64,000 nt of DNA from Arthrobacter wenxiniae (GTDB taxonomy: Bacteria > Actinomycetota > Actinomycetes > Actinomycetales > Micrococcaceae). The notes under the pieces are model-generated. The model made no database searches and had not been told where the DNA came from. It saw only the letters and a program-made list of their open reading frames with translations. Made by a program: the position numbers and the translations under genes. The stretch covers positions 124,001 to 188,000 of the forward strand of contig NZ_JAAMFM010000003.1 of the NCBI RefSeq assembly GCF_013376105.1, in the 5' to 3' direction. Shown piece by piece: positions 1-9,648 of this stretch (position 1 is its first letter; each line of letters begins with the position of its first letter).

Positions 1-1
1 C

Positions 2-805
2 TTAGGAGGTGCGCAACCATTGCAGCCCCGCAGTCTGGTTCCGGCCGCCCACGAGCTCCACGAACCTGTCCTCCAGGCTGAGGCCGCCGCGGACCTGGTC
101 CACGGTGCCCGCGGCAAGGACGCTGCCCCGGGCAATGACGGCCACGTGGTCACACATGCGCTGCACCAGGTCCATGACGTGGCTGGAAACGATCACCGTC
201 CCGCCCGAGGCGACGTAATTGTGGAGGATGTCGCGGATGTTGGCGGCGGAGACGGGGTCCACGGATTCAAACGGCTCGTCAAGGACCAGCAGCCGGGGTG
301 CGTGGATCAGCGCCGAGGCGAGGGCAATCTTCTTTGTCATCCCCGCGGAGTAGTCGACCACCAGGGTCCCGGCGTCCCGCGCCAGGTCGAGGGTTTCCAG
401 CAGGTCGCGCACGCGCTCCACCACGGTGTCCTTGTCCATGCCACGCAGCAGCCCCGCGTAGGTCACGAGCTGTTCGCCGGTCAACCGGTCGAACAGGCGG
501 ACGCCGTCGGGCAGCAGCCCCATGAGCCGCTTGGCCTCCAGCGGGCTCCCCCACACATCGACGCCATGCACCCAGACCTGGCCGGCGTCCGGGCGGAGGA
601 GGCCGGTGGCCATGGACAGCGAGGTGGTCTTCCCCGCCCCGTTCGGTCCCACCAGGCCGCAAAAGGAGCCGGCGGGAACATCCAGGTCGATGGCGTTGAC
701 GGCAAGCTTGGACCCGAAGCGCTTGGACAGTCCGCGGATGGCCAGGGCCGGGGGCCCTTGCCCGGCAGCCCGCGCCTCCGTCAATGAGGGCGAAATTTCA
801 GTCAT
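2..805 (-). CDS. ABC transporter ATP-binding protein
   Basis: Cytoplasmic ATPase subunit of an ABC transporter, 267 aa, of the kind that drives ABC-2 type exporters. Walker A GPNGAGKT lies at residues 53-60, Walker B LLVLDEP at 172-178, and the H-loop histidine at about 209. The signature motif reads YSAGMTKK (152-159) rather than LSGGQ, a variant common in exporter ATPases whose permease is encoded next door. The stop codon sits at the very edge of the window, so the expected permease partner would lie outside it. No substrate can be inferred. The start is the ATG after a short non-coding gap shared with the next gene upstream. Confidence 0.9.
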   Translation of the reverse strand: MTEISPSLTEARAAGQGPPALAIRGLSKRFGSKLAVNAIDLDVPAGSFCGLVGPNGAGKTTSLSMATGLLRPDAGQVWVHGVDVWGSPLEAKRLMGLLPDGVRLFDRLTGEQLVTYAGLLRGMDKDTVVERVRDLLETLDLARDAGTLVVDYSAGMTKKIALASALIHAPRLLVLDEPFESVDPVSAANIRDILHNYVASGGTVIVSSHVMDLVQRMCDHVAVIARGSVLAAGTVDQVRGGLSLEDRFVELVGGRNQTAGLQWLRTS

Positions 806-929
806 GGCGCCACCCTAACAACCGGCTGCGGCGGAGTTCACCATCCGAAAGGATGAATTCCCGCGGTGCCGGGCTCGGCACGGGCCGTCGCCGGTGCCGG
901 CTTCGGTGCGGTGAAGAAAAACGGCGCTG

Positions 930-1871
930 CTAGAACAGGGCGCGGGCCAGGGCCTGCCGCGAGGCGGACACGAGGGGGTCCGAGGTGCCCACCACCTCGT
1001 ACAGCTCGAGCAGGCGCAGCCGGACGGTGTCCCGCTCAGGCCCAAAGTGCAGCGAAATGAACTTCACCAGCCGGGCGAACGCGTCCTCCACATGGCCGCC
1101 CGTGACGTCCAGGTCGGCCACCGCCAGCTGGGCCTCGACGTCGTCCGGGTCGCCGGCCGCGCGCGTGCGCAGCTCATCGGCCTGGACCTGGTCCAGCCCG
1201 GCGGCACGGCGCATGAGGTGCACCTGGGCCAGCCCAACCTTCGCTTCGGCGTCGTTCGGCTTCTCCGCCAGGGCCTTCTCATAGGCGGCCTGTGCCGCGG
1301 CCAGATCGCCGGCCTCGATGGCGTCGTAGGCGGCCTGGTGCAGGGGCGGCAGCGGCGGGGCCTCCGCCGCGGTGGGGTCCGGGGCGCCGCCCAGGTTTCC
1401 TGTGACGCCGTTGCTGGCGGCCACCTTGAGGAGCTCGTCGAGGAAGGACCTGATCTGTTCCTCCGGCAGCTCGCCCTCGAACAGCGGGACGGGCTGGCCG
1501 TTGACCAGCGCCACCACCGTTGGAATGGCAGCCACGCCAAAGGCCTGGGCGATCCCGGGGCTCGTGTCCGCATCCACGCGGCCGAGGGCGATCTTCCCGG
1601 CGTACTCGTTCATGAGCTTTTCCAGCACCCCGTTGAGGACGGATGACTGGTTGGAGCGGCTGGAGCCCAGGGACACCACCACGGGCACCTTTTGGGACAG
1701 GCCCACAAATTCCTGGAAGCCTTGTTCGTTGACGTCCACCGCGTAGGGCGATCCGCCGCCCGCCCCGCCTGCCGGCGCCGCGGCACGGTTTTTCAGGGCG
1801 GAAAGGTCGACGGCGCCGCGCAGGTTGAGTCCGGACGGCGGGACGGCGGGCAGGGAACTGTTTTGGCTCAT
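930..1871 (-). CDS. YbbN-type thioredoxin-like TPR protein
   Basis: Cytoplasmic protein of 313 aa related to the YbbN/CnoX co-chaperones. Residues about 43-150 have a thioredoxin fold, including the cis-proline segment AAIPTVV (117). Residues about 190-300 are Ala-rich TPR-like helices. The place of the CxxC redox centre is taken by SSRSNQSS (70-77), with no cysteine, so thiol-disulfide exchange is not expected and a holdase or scaffold role is more likely. It lies in the same direction as the ABC ATPase gene, 124 bp upstream of it, but there is no clear functional link. The family call is firm; the client proteins are unknown. Confidence 0.85.
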   Translation of the reverse strand: MSQNSSLPAVPPSGLNLRGAVDLSALKNRAAAPAGGAGGGSPYAVDVNEQGFQEFVGLSQKVPVVVSLGSSRSNQSSVLNGVLEKLMNEYAGKIALGRVDADTSPGIAQAFGVAAIPTVVALVNGQPVPLFEGELPEEQIRSFLDELLKVAASNGVTGNLGGAPDPTAAEAPPLPPLHQAAYDAIEAGDLAAAQAAYEKALAEKPNDAEAKVGLAQVHLMRRAAGLDQVQADELRTRAAGDPDDVEAQLAVADLDVTGGHVEDAFARLVKFISLHFGPERDTVRLRLLELYEVVGTSDPLVSASRQALARALF

Positions 1872-1956
1872 GGATCCACTCTATCTGTGGCGGCCCGCGG
1901 CGTTTTGGAATCACGCCGCGGGCGAAACTGACCGGCGATACCGGCAGGCGGGCCGG

Positions 1957-4242
1957 CTACTTGAACTTGGCGCCCACCAGGTTGCGGTTGGCGGAGACGA
2001 TGCTGATCTGGCCTTTGCCGTCGGCTGGCGGGATGTACATGACCACGGGCTCGGCATAGCTGAGGACAAAGCCCTTGGTGGTCTCCGTGCCTCCCGTAAA
2101 CACGGCGGCGTCGGCACCGATGGTCAGCGTCGCGTCGGCCTTGGACGTTGCATCAATGCCGAAGGTGAAGCCGACCACCACCATGGCCCCGCCGTCCGCC
2201 GTGCGCATGGCCAGGGCTGTTTTCACGTCAGGGGTGTGGCTGAACACGTAGCTGGCGTCCTTGGCCTCCTTGAGCACCTGCGCCTGCGTGTTGAGGACGC
2301 TGGGGATGTAGACGCTGTCCTTGAACGTGGACTTCCACTTGCTGTCGGACTTGGTCATGCGGTCGCTCAACGCCGCGATGGCGGCCTTGGGGCTCATCTG
2401 GAGACCGGTGCCCGACTCCAGCGGGACGTTTGCCGCACCCTCCTTGTCAACCGCGGGGAAGGTCTGTCCCGGCAGCAGCGGGGTTGCATTGACCAGCTTG
2501 TAGTTGGTGCGGGGGCTGGCCTGGACGAGCGTCAGCAGTTGGGGAAGTGCGTTGCCGTCCCCCTTGGTGACGACGACGGCCGGCCGCGGCCACGCCGAGT
2601 CCGTGGTGACCACCCGGGCGAGCAGCTTGGTGCTGTTGACGGGGTCAACGGCCGCCTGTTTGGCCACCTTGGAGCGGATCTTGTAGTTCGCCGCGCGGAT
2701 CTGCAGCGCCATGCCGGCCACGCGGGATTCGAGCTCCTTGGCGTTCTTGGCGTTGTCGCCCGAGGCGACCACGGTGGAAATCGCGGCGGCAATCCTCTGT
2801 ACCTGGCTGTCCAGGAGCACCGGCAGGCCTGCTGTGGCGCCTGCCGACTGGCTTCCCGTGGCCGTTGCGCCCGCCGGGCCGGATGAGGTGGCCGACGTCG
2901 TTGCCGAGGCCGAGGGGCTGGCGGCCGGGGTGGAGGGGTCGGCGGCCAGGGCGGGGCCCATGGTCCCTGCGACCAGGACCGCGGCGAGGGCCGCTCCCCA
3001 GCGTGCCTTCACCGGGATGCCGCGGCCGGGCTGCCGACGCGCGACGGCGGGCGCGGCCAAGAATTCGTCCTTGCCTGCCGCCGGCTTGTCCCTGCCCGGG
3101 GACTTGGCGGAGGCGCCGCCCGGAGTTCCGGCCCCGCCAGACGCGCCGCCGGAGGCGCCGTCGTCGTTCCCGCCATCTTTCTTGGCTTTCTTGGCTTTCT
3201 TGGCGTTCGTCTTGGCGCGGCCCGTGCGGTCCTCGCCCGCCGCGTCCTGCGCGCGGCCCGTGCCCGTTCCGGGTGAATCAATCGTTGCGGGCACGTCAAT
3301 GGCGGCGGTCCCGCCGGAACCGCTGCCGACGGAGCCCAGGACGGCCCCCGGCAGCGCGGTGGCATGGTCCGTGACCTGCTGCCCGCCTGGAGCAGCCGTC
3401 CCGGCCGCGCCACGGGCCCCATCCCCGGCAGTCCTGTCCCCGGCGGTGCCGCGGGCCGCGGCTTCCCTGCGCCGTGCGGCACGCCGGGCGTCGGCAATGG
3501 TCGCCGGCTGGGGCGCATTGGCCCGGGCGGCCCGTTCCCTGGCGGCCAGGATCTTCTCCACTTCCACGGCGCCCGTCGCGGGGTCGGGCGGCGTCCGGCC
3601 GGCGGAGCGGCGGCCGGCCACGGCTGCCCGGGGCGTGCGCGGGGCGATGAAGAACAGCAGCGCGGCCAGGGCCAGCAGTGCCGAGCCGATGATCATCAAC
3701 GGCACGGCCCAGGGGGTCGCGGCGTCGTTGTCGGCGGTGATCGAAATGTCGGTGGGGGCCGGTGCCGTGCCGTCGGAGGACACCAGCAGGGCCCAGTCCC
3801 CGTGGCCCGGCGCCTGCCAGGTGTAGCTGAGCTCGCCCGTGCCCTTTTCCTCGCTGACCCACATGTCCGAACCCGCAGGGTTCGGCACCTTGGCCGTGCC
3901 CGGGGTGCTCCTGGTGGCCAGCGACGCAAAGTCTCCGTTCACGCCCGTGATGTCGGTGTGCGCGGCGTCGCCCACCCAGCCGCTGATGTCACGCTGCTGG
4001 GCTACGGCCAGCTGGATGGGCCCCTTGGCCTTGATGGTCATGGTGAAGTTGCCGTCCTTGGCCTTGAGGACGTCCGGGCCAATGACCGTCAAGGGGGACG
4101 GCGCAACAGTGCCCTCGACGCCGGCCGTGACGGTGGCGGGCGGGAGCCAGATGGTGCGCTGGCCGATCCCCAGGGCGAGGACCACCAGGCCCACAATGGC
4201 CAGGGCAATTGCAATCTTGGAACGCAAGTACATACCTAACAT
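1957..4242 (-). CDS. Three-pass surface protein of unknown function
   Basis: 761 aa; I do not recognise a named family. Visible architecture: TM1 at 9-26, an extracytoplasmic domain 30-177, TM2 at 178-200, a long Ala/Gly/Pro- and Arg/Lys-rich presumably cytoplasmic linker (about 205-413, with a Lys-rich patch near 344-356), TM3 at 414-433, a Ser/Thr/Ala-rich stalk, and a C-terminal extracytoplasmic domain of about 290 aa. TM3 followed by the ALAADP sequence could also read as an internal signal peptide. It diverges from the AI-2E-family gene. The start may be the ATG at 4242 or at 4233; neither has a good ribosome-binding site. Inference only: a cell-envelope protein with two exposed domains. 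Confidence 0.7.
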   Translation of the reverse strand: MLGMYLRSKIAIALAIVGLVVLALGIGQRTIWLPPATVTAGVEGTVAPSPLTVIGPDVLKAKDGNFTMTIKAKGPIQLAVAQQRDISGWVGDAAHTDITGVNGDFASLATRSTPGTAKVPNPAGSDMWVSEEKGTGELSYTWQAPGHGDWALLVSSDGTAPAPTDISITADNDAATPWAVPLMIIGSALLALAALLFFIAPRTPRAAVAGRRSAGRTPPDPATGAVEVEKILAARERAARANAPQPATIADARRAARRREAAARGTAGDRTAGDGARGAAGTAAPGGQQVTDHATALPGAVLGSVGSGSGGTAAIDVPATIDSPGTGTGRAQDAAGEDRTGRAKTNAKKAKKAKKDGGNDDGASGGASGGAGTPGGASAKSPGRDKPAAGKDEFLAAPAVARRQPGRGIPVKARWGAALAAVLVAGTMGPALAADPSTPAASPSASATTSATSSGPAGATATGSQSAGATAGLPVLLDSQVQRIAAAISTVVASGDNAKNAKELESRVAGMALQIRAANYKIRSKVAKQAAVDPVNSTKLLARVVTTDSAWPRPAVVVTKGDGNALPQLLTLVQASPRTNYKLVNATPLLPGQTFPAVDKEGAANVPLESGTGLQMSPKAAIAALSDRMTKSDSKWKSTFKDSVYIPSVLNTQAQVLKEAKDASYVFSHTPDVKTALAMRTADGGAMVVVGFTFGIDATSKADATLTIGADAAVFTGGTETTKGFVLSYAEPVVMYIPPADGKGQISIVSANRNLVGAKFK

Positions 4243-4492
4243 CGGCGGAAAACTATTTTGGTCGTCACTTCAAGGGTAACCGAACCGTTATCTTTGGCCC
4301 CGTTTTGCGAGGAAACTCTCACTCCTTCCGGCACCGCGCCCGGCCGCCCGAACAGGCCGGCCCGGCCTGATCGCGTCCGGAAAATGGCCGGTAAATGGCC
4401 GCCGCCGGCCGCTGCCGCTGATAATGTCGATTCACCATGGACAACCCGGGCGTGGGCAGCTTTCCCGCTCCCGCTCACGAAGGCAGCCACCC

Positions 4493-5944
4493 TTGAGTTC
4501 CTCTCCTGAAAACGACGCACCCGAGCAGGGTCCCGCGGCCGGCGGCTCCCCGCTGGAGAACGACGCCGGCACGGAACCACGCGAGTCCGGCTCCACCCCG
4601 GCGCCGTCCCCGGCACCCGGCGCTCCGGTGCCCGGCACTCCGCTGCCCGGGACCACGAGAACAGGCGCACCCGTGCACGATTCCCCCGGCGGCGGGGGCA
4701 CGGGGGGACGGGACGCCGGCACACCGCGGGGGGGTCCGGCCCCGCACCCGCCCCTTGGATCACCGGCGGCGGCCGGCGGATGGCGGGCGTGGCTGGCCGC
4801 GAGGGTCAGGCAGCCGCTGCCCGGGGCCCAGCCCCGCGTCCGCTTCGCCCTGCCGTCCGAATCGGCCGAGGCCGCAGGCGTCGCTCCCGCCATCCCGCCG
4901 TCGGGCGGCATGTTCCGCCACCCCATCTACTTCGGGTTCATGGGGACGGTGGGCGTGGGGATCGCCCTGTTCCTGAACTACATCATGGCGAACACCACGC
5001 AGCTGCTGCTGTGGATTGTCACGGCCCTGTTCATCGCGCTGGGGCTGGACCCCGTGGTGCGGTGGCTGGAGGCACGGAAGGTGCCGCGGCCGCTGGGCAT
5101 TGTGCTGACTCTCGTGGTCTTACTGGGCCTGGTGGCCATCTTCTTCGCCACTCTCATCCCTACGATCGTTGACCAGACCACCCAGCTCTTTGTCAAGGTA
5201 CCCATCTGGATCAACGACTTCCTCAGTTCCGACCTGTTCCACCAGCTGGACGTTCAGTACCACGTGGTGGACACCGTCAACGCTCAGGTGGCCAAGTTCC
5301 TGCAAAGCGCGCAGAGCGTGGGCGGCCTCTTTGGCGGCGCGGTGGGTGTTGGTACCACTATCGTCAACGGCCTGTTCGGCACGCTCATTGTGCTGGTCCT
5401 GAGCCTGTATTTTCTGGCCTCCATGCCCTCGATCAAGAAGTGGGGGTACCGGCTGGCTCCACGTTCACGCCGCGCCCGGGTGGAGGAGCTGAGCGAGGAA
5501 ATCACCCGGAGCGTGGGCAACTACGTGATCGGCCAGGCCTGTGTGGCGGTGCTGGATGCCGCGTTTGCCTTCATCGTCATGAGCATCCTGCACGTGCCGT
5601 TCAGCGTTCTCCTCGCATTTGTGGTGGCGCTCCTTGCCTTCATCCCGCTGGTGGGCGGCATGCTGGCGGCAGTGGTGGTGACGGCCGTAAGCCTGACACT
5701 TGGGTGGCAGACAGCCGTCATCTACGCCATCTGCCACTTCTCCTACCTGCAGTTTGAGGCCTACTTCGTCTCGCCCCGCATCATGCAGAAGGCCGTGGCC
5801 GTGCCGGGCGCCGTCGCCGTCATTTCGGTCATTGCCGGCGGCAGCCTGCTGGGCGTGCTCGGCGCCCTGATCGCCATCCCGACGGCCGCCGCCGTGATGC
5901 TGCTCGTCAAGGAAGTGTTCGTGGTCCGGCAGGACAAGATCTAG
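4493..5944 (+). CDS. AI-2E family transporter
   Basis: Integral membrane protein of the AI-2E (PerM/TqsA/YdiK) permease family, 483 aa from the TTG at 4493. About 130 N-terminal residues are Pro/Gly-rich and disordered. The hydrophobic core begins near RHPIYFGFMG and has about seven to eight TM segments. The C-terminal half carries the family's typical SVGNYVIGQ and FIPLVGG segments. The frame is open further upstream to an ATG at 4424, but that extension reads as non-coding (His/Arg/Ser-rich), so I prefer the TTG, preceded by a weak GAAGGC. Substrate unknown: family members include quorum-signal and sodium/proton transporters. It converges with the alpha/beta hydrolase gene. Confidence 0.85.
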   Translation: MSSSPENDAPEQGPAAGGSPLENDAGTEPRESGSTPAPSPAPGAPVPGTPLPGTTRTGAPVHDSPGGGGTGGRDAGTPRGGPAPHPPLGSPAAAGGWRAWLAARVRQPLPGAQPRVRFALPSESAEAAGVAPAIPPSGGMFRHPIYFGFMGTVGVGIALFLNYIMANTTQLLLWIVTALFIALGLDPVVRWLEARKVPRPLGIVLTLVVLLGLVAIFFATLIPTIVDQTTQLFVKVPIWINDFLSSDLFHQLDVQYHVVDTVNAQVAKFLQSAQSVGGLFGGAVGVGTTIVNGLFGTLIVLVLSLYFLASMPSIKKWGYRLAPRSRRARVEELSEEITRSVGNYVIGQACVAVLDAAFAFIVMSILHVPFSVLLAFVVALLAFIPLVGGMLAAVVVTAVSLTLGWQTAVIYAICHFSYLQFEAYFVSPRIMQKAVAVPGAVAVISVIAGGSLLGVLGALIAIPTAAAVMLLVKEVFVVRQDKI

Positions 5945-5971
5945 CGCGGGCCGCACGCCGGGCGGGGTCTG

Positions 5972-6781
5972 TCAGGCTCGACCGCCGGAGACTGCTGGCC
6001 CGCGGCCGACGGCCCCCGGCCACTCGCCGGGCAGCGCCACTGCCCGGCCCAGCACGGTCGACGCAATTTCATCCAGCGCCCGCACCACGTACTTCTCGCC
6101 CACCCACAGGTGCTTTGCGCCGGCGACCGGCACCAGCCGGGCCTGCGGGACCAGCGCAAAGCGTGCGCGCGCTTCCTCGGGCCGGAGGTAGTCGTCAAAC
6201 TCCGGCACCAGCACGGCCAGCGGCAGGCCGCCGGCAGCCCACGCGGCCAGGTCGGCGTCGCCGGCCCGGTGCAGCGGCGGCGAGAGCAGCACGGCGCCTT
6301 CCACAAGGCCGGCCACGGGGGCCAGGGCTCCGTACTTGAGCACCAGCTCCGTGCCGAAGGACCAGCCCACCAGCCACCGGTTCGGCAGCCCGCGGTCCGC
6401 GGCAAACTGCACCGCGGCCTCCAGGTCCAGCCGCTCGCCCACGCCGCCGTCAAAGGCGCCGGCGCTGGTGCCGCGCGGGGACGACGTCCCGCGCGTGTTG
6501 AAGCGCAGCACGGCAATTCCGGCCATCGCCGGCAGCCGGTACGACGCCTTCTTGAACACGTGCGAGTCCATGAAGCCGCCGTGCGTGGGCAGCGGGTGGA
6601 GGGTGATCAGCGTTGCCCGGACCACGCCGTCGGCCGGCAGCGCCAGCTCGCCCACCAGGGTGAGGCCGTCCGCCGTCGTCAGCTCAAAGTTTTCCCGCTG
6701 GGCCGGGAGCACGGTGGACGCGCGGACGGCAACGGGCGCGCCGGGTTCGGAAACGTCAAGGGTCGCAGGATCGGAAGACAT
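5972..6781 (-). CDS. Alpha/beta hydrolase
   Basis: Predicted soluble serine hydrolase of 269 aa. The nucleophile elbow GWSFG places the catalytic Ser at 141, and a His in GAKHLWVG near 233 fits the catalytic histidine. The segment LITLHPLPTHGG near 58-69 resembles the oxyanion region of the small dienelactone-hydrolase-like family. No signal peptide. Convergent with the AI-2E gene, with 27 bp between stops. The substrate cannot be told from the sequence; esterase or lipase activity is the usual annotation. Confidence 0.85.
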   Translation of the reverse strand: MSSDPATLDVSEPGAPVAVRASTVLPAQRENFELTTADGLTLVGELALPADGVVRATLITLHPLPTHGGFMDSHVFKKASYRLPAMAGIAVLRFNTRGTSSPRGTSAGAFDGGVGERLDLEAAVQFAADRGLPNRWLVGWSFGTELVLKYGALAPVAGLVEGAVLLSPPLHRAGDADLAAWAAGGLPLAVLVPEFDDYLRPEEARARFALVPQARLVPVAGAKHLWVGEKYVVRALDEIASTVLGRAVALPGEWPGAVGRGPAVSGGRA

Positions 6782-6803
6782 GGCTCAAGCCTATCGAAAA
6801 CCC

Positions 6804-7151
6804 CTACCTGTAGCGGTAGCTGCGCCCCCGCCAGCAGTTGGTGTGCCAGTGGCGCCGGTCCCGCAGGCCGGCCTCGGCCCCAAACAGGGCGTCCTCCCGC
6901 CACACCACCAGGTGGGCCAGGCCGGGTTGGACGGGGTGGTTGCAGCCCGGGCAGGTGTATTCCTTCTGCGCGTTCCGGGCCGTGATGGTGCGCACCGACC
7001 ATTCGCCGTCCGGCGCCGACTCCCGCTCCGGGATGCCCAGCCGGGCCCGGTCCAGCTCGAGCTCCCCGTCCGCGGACGGGGCGCCGTTTCCGGCGGCCGT
7101 TCCCCGTGCCGGGGAGGCGCGACGGCGGCGCGGATGGTTTGAGCGGGGCAT
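6804..7151 (-). CDS. Small zinc-ribbon-like protein
   Basis: Basic-N-terminus protein of about 115 aa with a YTCPGCNHP motif followed by conserved His and Trp residues and a final RHWHTNCW, so a CxxC...H...H/C metal site is plausible. Similar actinobacterial proteins carry an unsupported 'ATP/GTP-binding' label; there is no P-loop here. The frame is open to 7184, but I chose the ATG at 7151 (MPRSNHPRR) because the basic start is typical of the family. It lies 77 bp from nucS and diverges from it, so the two may share a promoter region. Function unknown. Confidence 0.7.
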   Translation of the reverse strand: MPRSNHPRRRRASPARGTAAGNGAPSADGELELDRARLGIPERESAPDGEWSVRTITARNAQKEYTCPGCNHPVQPGLAHLVVWREDALFGAEAGLRDRRHWHTNCWRGRSYRYR

Positions 7152-7228
7152 GCAACCATTGTGCCGCACGGGGCCCGGCGGCACCCAAATCGCCGGGACC
7201 CGGCGGCGATGCGGCTATTGTTGAGGGC

Positions 7229-7924
7229 GTGCGTTTAGTGATTGCCAAGTGCTCCGTCGACTACGTCGGCCGCCTCAAGGCCCATCTTCCCCTCGCCGTG
7301 CGCCTGCTGCTGGTCAAGGCGGACGGTTCCGTGCTGGTCCACTCCGACGGCGGTTCCTACAAACCGCTGAACTGGATGAGCCCGCCTGCCACCCTGCGCA
7401 CGGTCGCCGCCGCGGACGCGGAGCTGGAGGACGGCGTGGTGGAGCAGTGGGTGGTGCAGTCCACCAAGGCTGACGACAAGCTCATCATCAACATCCATGA
7501 ACACATCCACGAGTCCAGCCACGACCTCGGCACCGACCCCGGCCTGATCAAGGACGGGGTAGAGGCCGATCTGCAGCGGCTGCTGGCTGACCAGATTGAA
7601 CTGCTGGGCAGCGGCTTCACGCTGGTGCGGCGGGAGTACTTCACGGCCATCGGCCCGGTGGACATCCTTGCACGGGATGCGGGGGGCGCGGCCGTGGCCA
7701 TTGAGCTCAAGCGCCGGGGCGACATCGACGGCGTCGAACAGCTCACCCGCTACCTGGAACTGCTCAACCGGGACCCCCGGCTGGCCCCCGTCCGGGGCAT
7801 CTTTGCCGCCCAGCAGATCAAGCCCCAGGCGCGCGTGCTCGCGGAGGACCGGGGCATCGAATGCCTGACCCTGGACTATGACGCCATGCGCGGCGTGGAC
7901 GACAGCGCGTCGCGGCTCTTTTAG
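7229..7924 (+). CDS. nucS: Mismatch-specific endonuclease NucS
   Basis: 231 aa, matching the NucS/EndoMS family, the non-canonical mismatch-repair nuclease of Actinobacteria and some Archaea that lack MutS/MutL. It cleaves both strands at mismatches, probably recruited by the beta clamp. N-terminal DNA-binding/dimerisation domain to about 110; C-terminal RecB-like nuclease core with GPVDILARD and AIELKRRG supplying the metal-binding Asp/Glu and catalytic Lys. The extreme C-terminus (SRLF) fits a short clamp-interacting tail. Start is the GTG at 7229, in the position expected for the conserved N-terminus VRLVIAKC. In mycobacteria nucS also lies downstream of the atp operon. Confidence 0.95.
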   Translation: MRLVIAKCSVDYVGRLKAHLPLAVRLLLVKADGSVLVHSDGGSYKPLNWMSPPATLRTVAAADAELEDGVVEQWVVQSTKADDKLIINIHEHIHESSHDLGTDPGLIKDGVEADLQRLLADQIELLGSGFTLVRREYFTAIGPVDILARDAGGAAVAIELKRRGDIDGVEQLTRYLELLNRDPRLAPVRGIFAAQQIKPQARVLAEDRGIECLTLDYDAMRGVDDSASRLF

Positions 7925-7977
7925 CACCGCGGAGGGCGGCGGCAGGCCGGCGGACGGGATTGTCTAGACTTGGACAC

Positions 7978-9237
7978 ATGAGCGAACCCACTGCCGCCCC
8001 CCGGCCCGCAAAGATCATGGTCTACGGCCCCGTTTTCACCGACCGCGGCCTGGTGGAGCGCGGGCTGCTCGCAGTCGAGGGCGGCCGGATCGCCTACGCC
8101 GGCCGCGCCGACCACTTTGACGAGCCCGGCTTTGGGCCCGCCGACGTTGACCCGGCCAACGTCATCACGCTCCCGGACGGCCACCGCATCATTCCGGGAC
8201 TGGTGGATGTCCACAACCACGGCGGCAACGGCGGCGACTTCCCCAGCGGCGACGAGGCCTCGGCCCGCACCGCGGTGGAGTTCCTGCACCGGTCCGGCAC
8301 CACCACGCTCCTGGCCAGCATGGTCACCGCCGCGCCGGAAGACCTCCTGAAGGGGATCGGCGTCTTCGCCAAAATGGCGTCCGAGGGCCTGCTCGCCGGC
8401 ATCCACCTGGAGGGCCCCTTCCTCTCCCACGCCCGGTGCGGGGCCCAAAACCCGGACTTCCTGCTCAAGCCGGACCTGGAGCTGACGGCCGCGCTGATCG
8501 AGGCGGGCCAGGGCGCCATCGCCACCATGACCTACGCCCCGGAGCTGGAGGGCGCCGCCGAGCTGGTGGACCTGCTGACCGCACACGGCATCACCCCGTC
8601 GCTGGGCCACACCGATTGCGACACCGCCACGGCCGCCGAGTCCCTGGCCCAGGCCCGGGACGGTCTTGACTCCGCCGGGTTCGACGGCGTCTCCGGGCGC
8701 CCCACGGTCACGCACCTTTTCAACGGCATGCCGCCCATGCACCACCGCTCTCCCGGCCCCGTTGCGGCGTGCCTGCGGGCAGCCAGGGCGGGCGATGCCG
8801 CCGTCGAGCTCGTGGCCGACAACACCCACCTGGCCCCGGAAATCGTCGCCACGGTGTTCGCGCTGGTGGGCGCCGCCAACATCGTGCTGGTCACCGATTC
8901 CATGGCCGCCGCCGGACTTGCCGACGGCCAGTACATGCTGGGGCCCTCGCCCGTCACGGTGAAGGACGGCGTGGCCACCCTGGACGCCACCGGTTCGATC
9001 GCCGGCGGCACCGCAACCCTGCTCGACGTGGTGCGGCGCACCGTGAACGCCGGAGTCGCGCTGGGCGACGCGCTGCAGTCCGCCACTTCGGTCCCGGCCG
9101 AGGTGCTGGGCCTGACCGACGAGGTGGGCTCCCTGCGCCGGGGCCTGCGCGCGGACGCCGTGGTGGTTGACGGCGGGCTGGAACTCCAGCGGGTGATGCG
9201 GGCCGGCGTGTGGCTCGACCACGCGCTTGACGGGTAA
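7978..9237 (+). CDS. nagA: N-acetylglucosamine-6-phosphate deacetylase
   Basis: Converts GlcNAc-6-phosphate to glucosamine-6-phosphate plus acetate in amino-sugar and cell-wall recycling; cytoplasmic, amidohydrolase superfamily, 419 aa. Seen in order: DVHNHGGNGG (first metal/substrate loop), HLEGPF (metal-binding Glu), SLGHTDCD and THLFNGM (metal and substrate histidines), and VTDSMAA with the catalytic Asp. The start ATG at 7978 is preferred over an in-frame ATG at 7960. No nagB or PTS gene is next to it. It follows nucS by 53 bp in the same direction, so it could be co-transcribed. Confidence 0.95.
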   Translation: MSEPTAAPRPAKIMVYGPVFTDRGLVERGLLAVEGGRIAYAGRADHFDEPGFGPADVDPANVITLPDGHRIIPGLVDVHNHGGNGGDFPSGDEASARTAVEFLHRSGTTTLLASMVTAAPEDLLKGIGVFAKMASEGLLAGIHLEGPFLSHARCGAQNPDFLLKPDLELTAALIEAGQGAIATMTYAPELEGAAELVDLLTAHGITPSLGHTDCDTATAAESLAQARDGLDSAGFDGVSGRPTVTHLFNGMPPMHHRSPGPVAACLRAARAGDAAVELVADNTHLAPEIVATVFALVGAANIVLVTDSMAAAGLADGQYMLGPSPVTVKDGVATLDATGSIAGGTATLLDVVRRTVNAGVALGDALQSATSVPAEVLGLTDEVGSLRRGLRADAVVVDGGLELQRVMRAGVWLDHALDG

Positions 9238-9324
9238 AGGCCGGCGTATTTCGTTGACCTGATTTGTGATGCATGCCATGCTAGGTCGTGTCTGGCATGG
9301 ACAGTACATTTATGAGGAGAAGCA

Positions 9325-9528
9325 ATGGCACAGGGAACCGTCAAGTGGTTCAACGCTGAAAAGGGATTCGGCTTTATTACCCCGGACAATGCCGAGGGTG
9401 ATGTGTTCGTCCACTATTCGGAAATCCAAAGCGGCGGATTCAAGACGCTGGAAGAAAATGCACGCGTCGAATTTGAAATCGGCCAGGGGGCCAAGGGCCC
9501 GCAGGCCACAGGCGTCACCACGCTGTAG
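9325..9528 (+). CDS. Cold-shock protein, CspA family
   Basis: Single-stranded nucleic-acid-binding beta-barrel of 67 aa, acting as RNA chaperone. RNP1 KGFGFI and RNP2 VFVHYS are intact; the usual F in VFVHF is replaced by Y. Strong ribosome-binding site GAGGAG at 9314-9319, six bases before the ATG, and an unusually clear hairpin terminator just downstream. This argues for a short, highly expressed monocistronic message. A long 5' leader, as in cold-inducible csp genes, is not obvious: only 87 bp separate it from nagA. Confidence 0.95.
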   Translation: MAQGTVKWFNAEKGFGFITPDNAEGDVFVHYSEIQSGGFKTLEENARVEFEIGQGAKGPQATGVTTL

Positions 9529-9546
9529 CACCGCGCACTGCAGGAC

Positions 9547-9578
9547 AAGGGCCCCCGGCACGGCTGCCGGGGGCCCTT
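9547..9578 (+). terminator. Terminator of the cold-shock gene
   Basis: Perfect 14-bp stem (AAGGGCCCCCGGCA with TGCCGGGGGCCCTT) around a CGGC loop, ending in TTT. It lies 18 bp after the csp stop. Being symmetric, it may also serve the converging MprF-like gene that ends at 9649. Confidence 0.85.
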
Positions 9579-9648
9579 TCCCGTCCCGTCCTGCCCCCCG
9601 GAACGTCCGGCGGAGGATCCGCCGCGACGCCCGCCCGCGGGATCCGGG

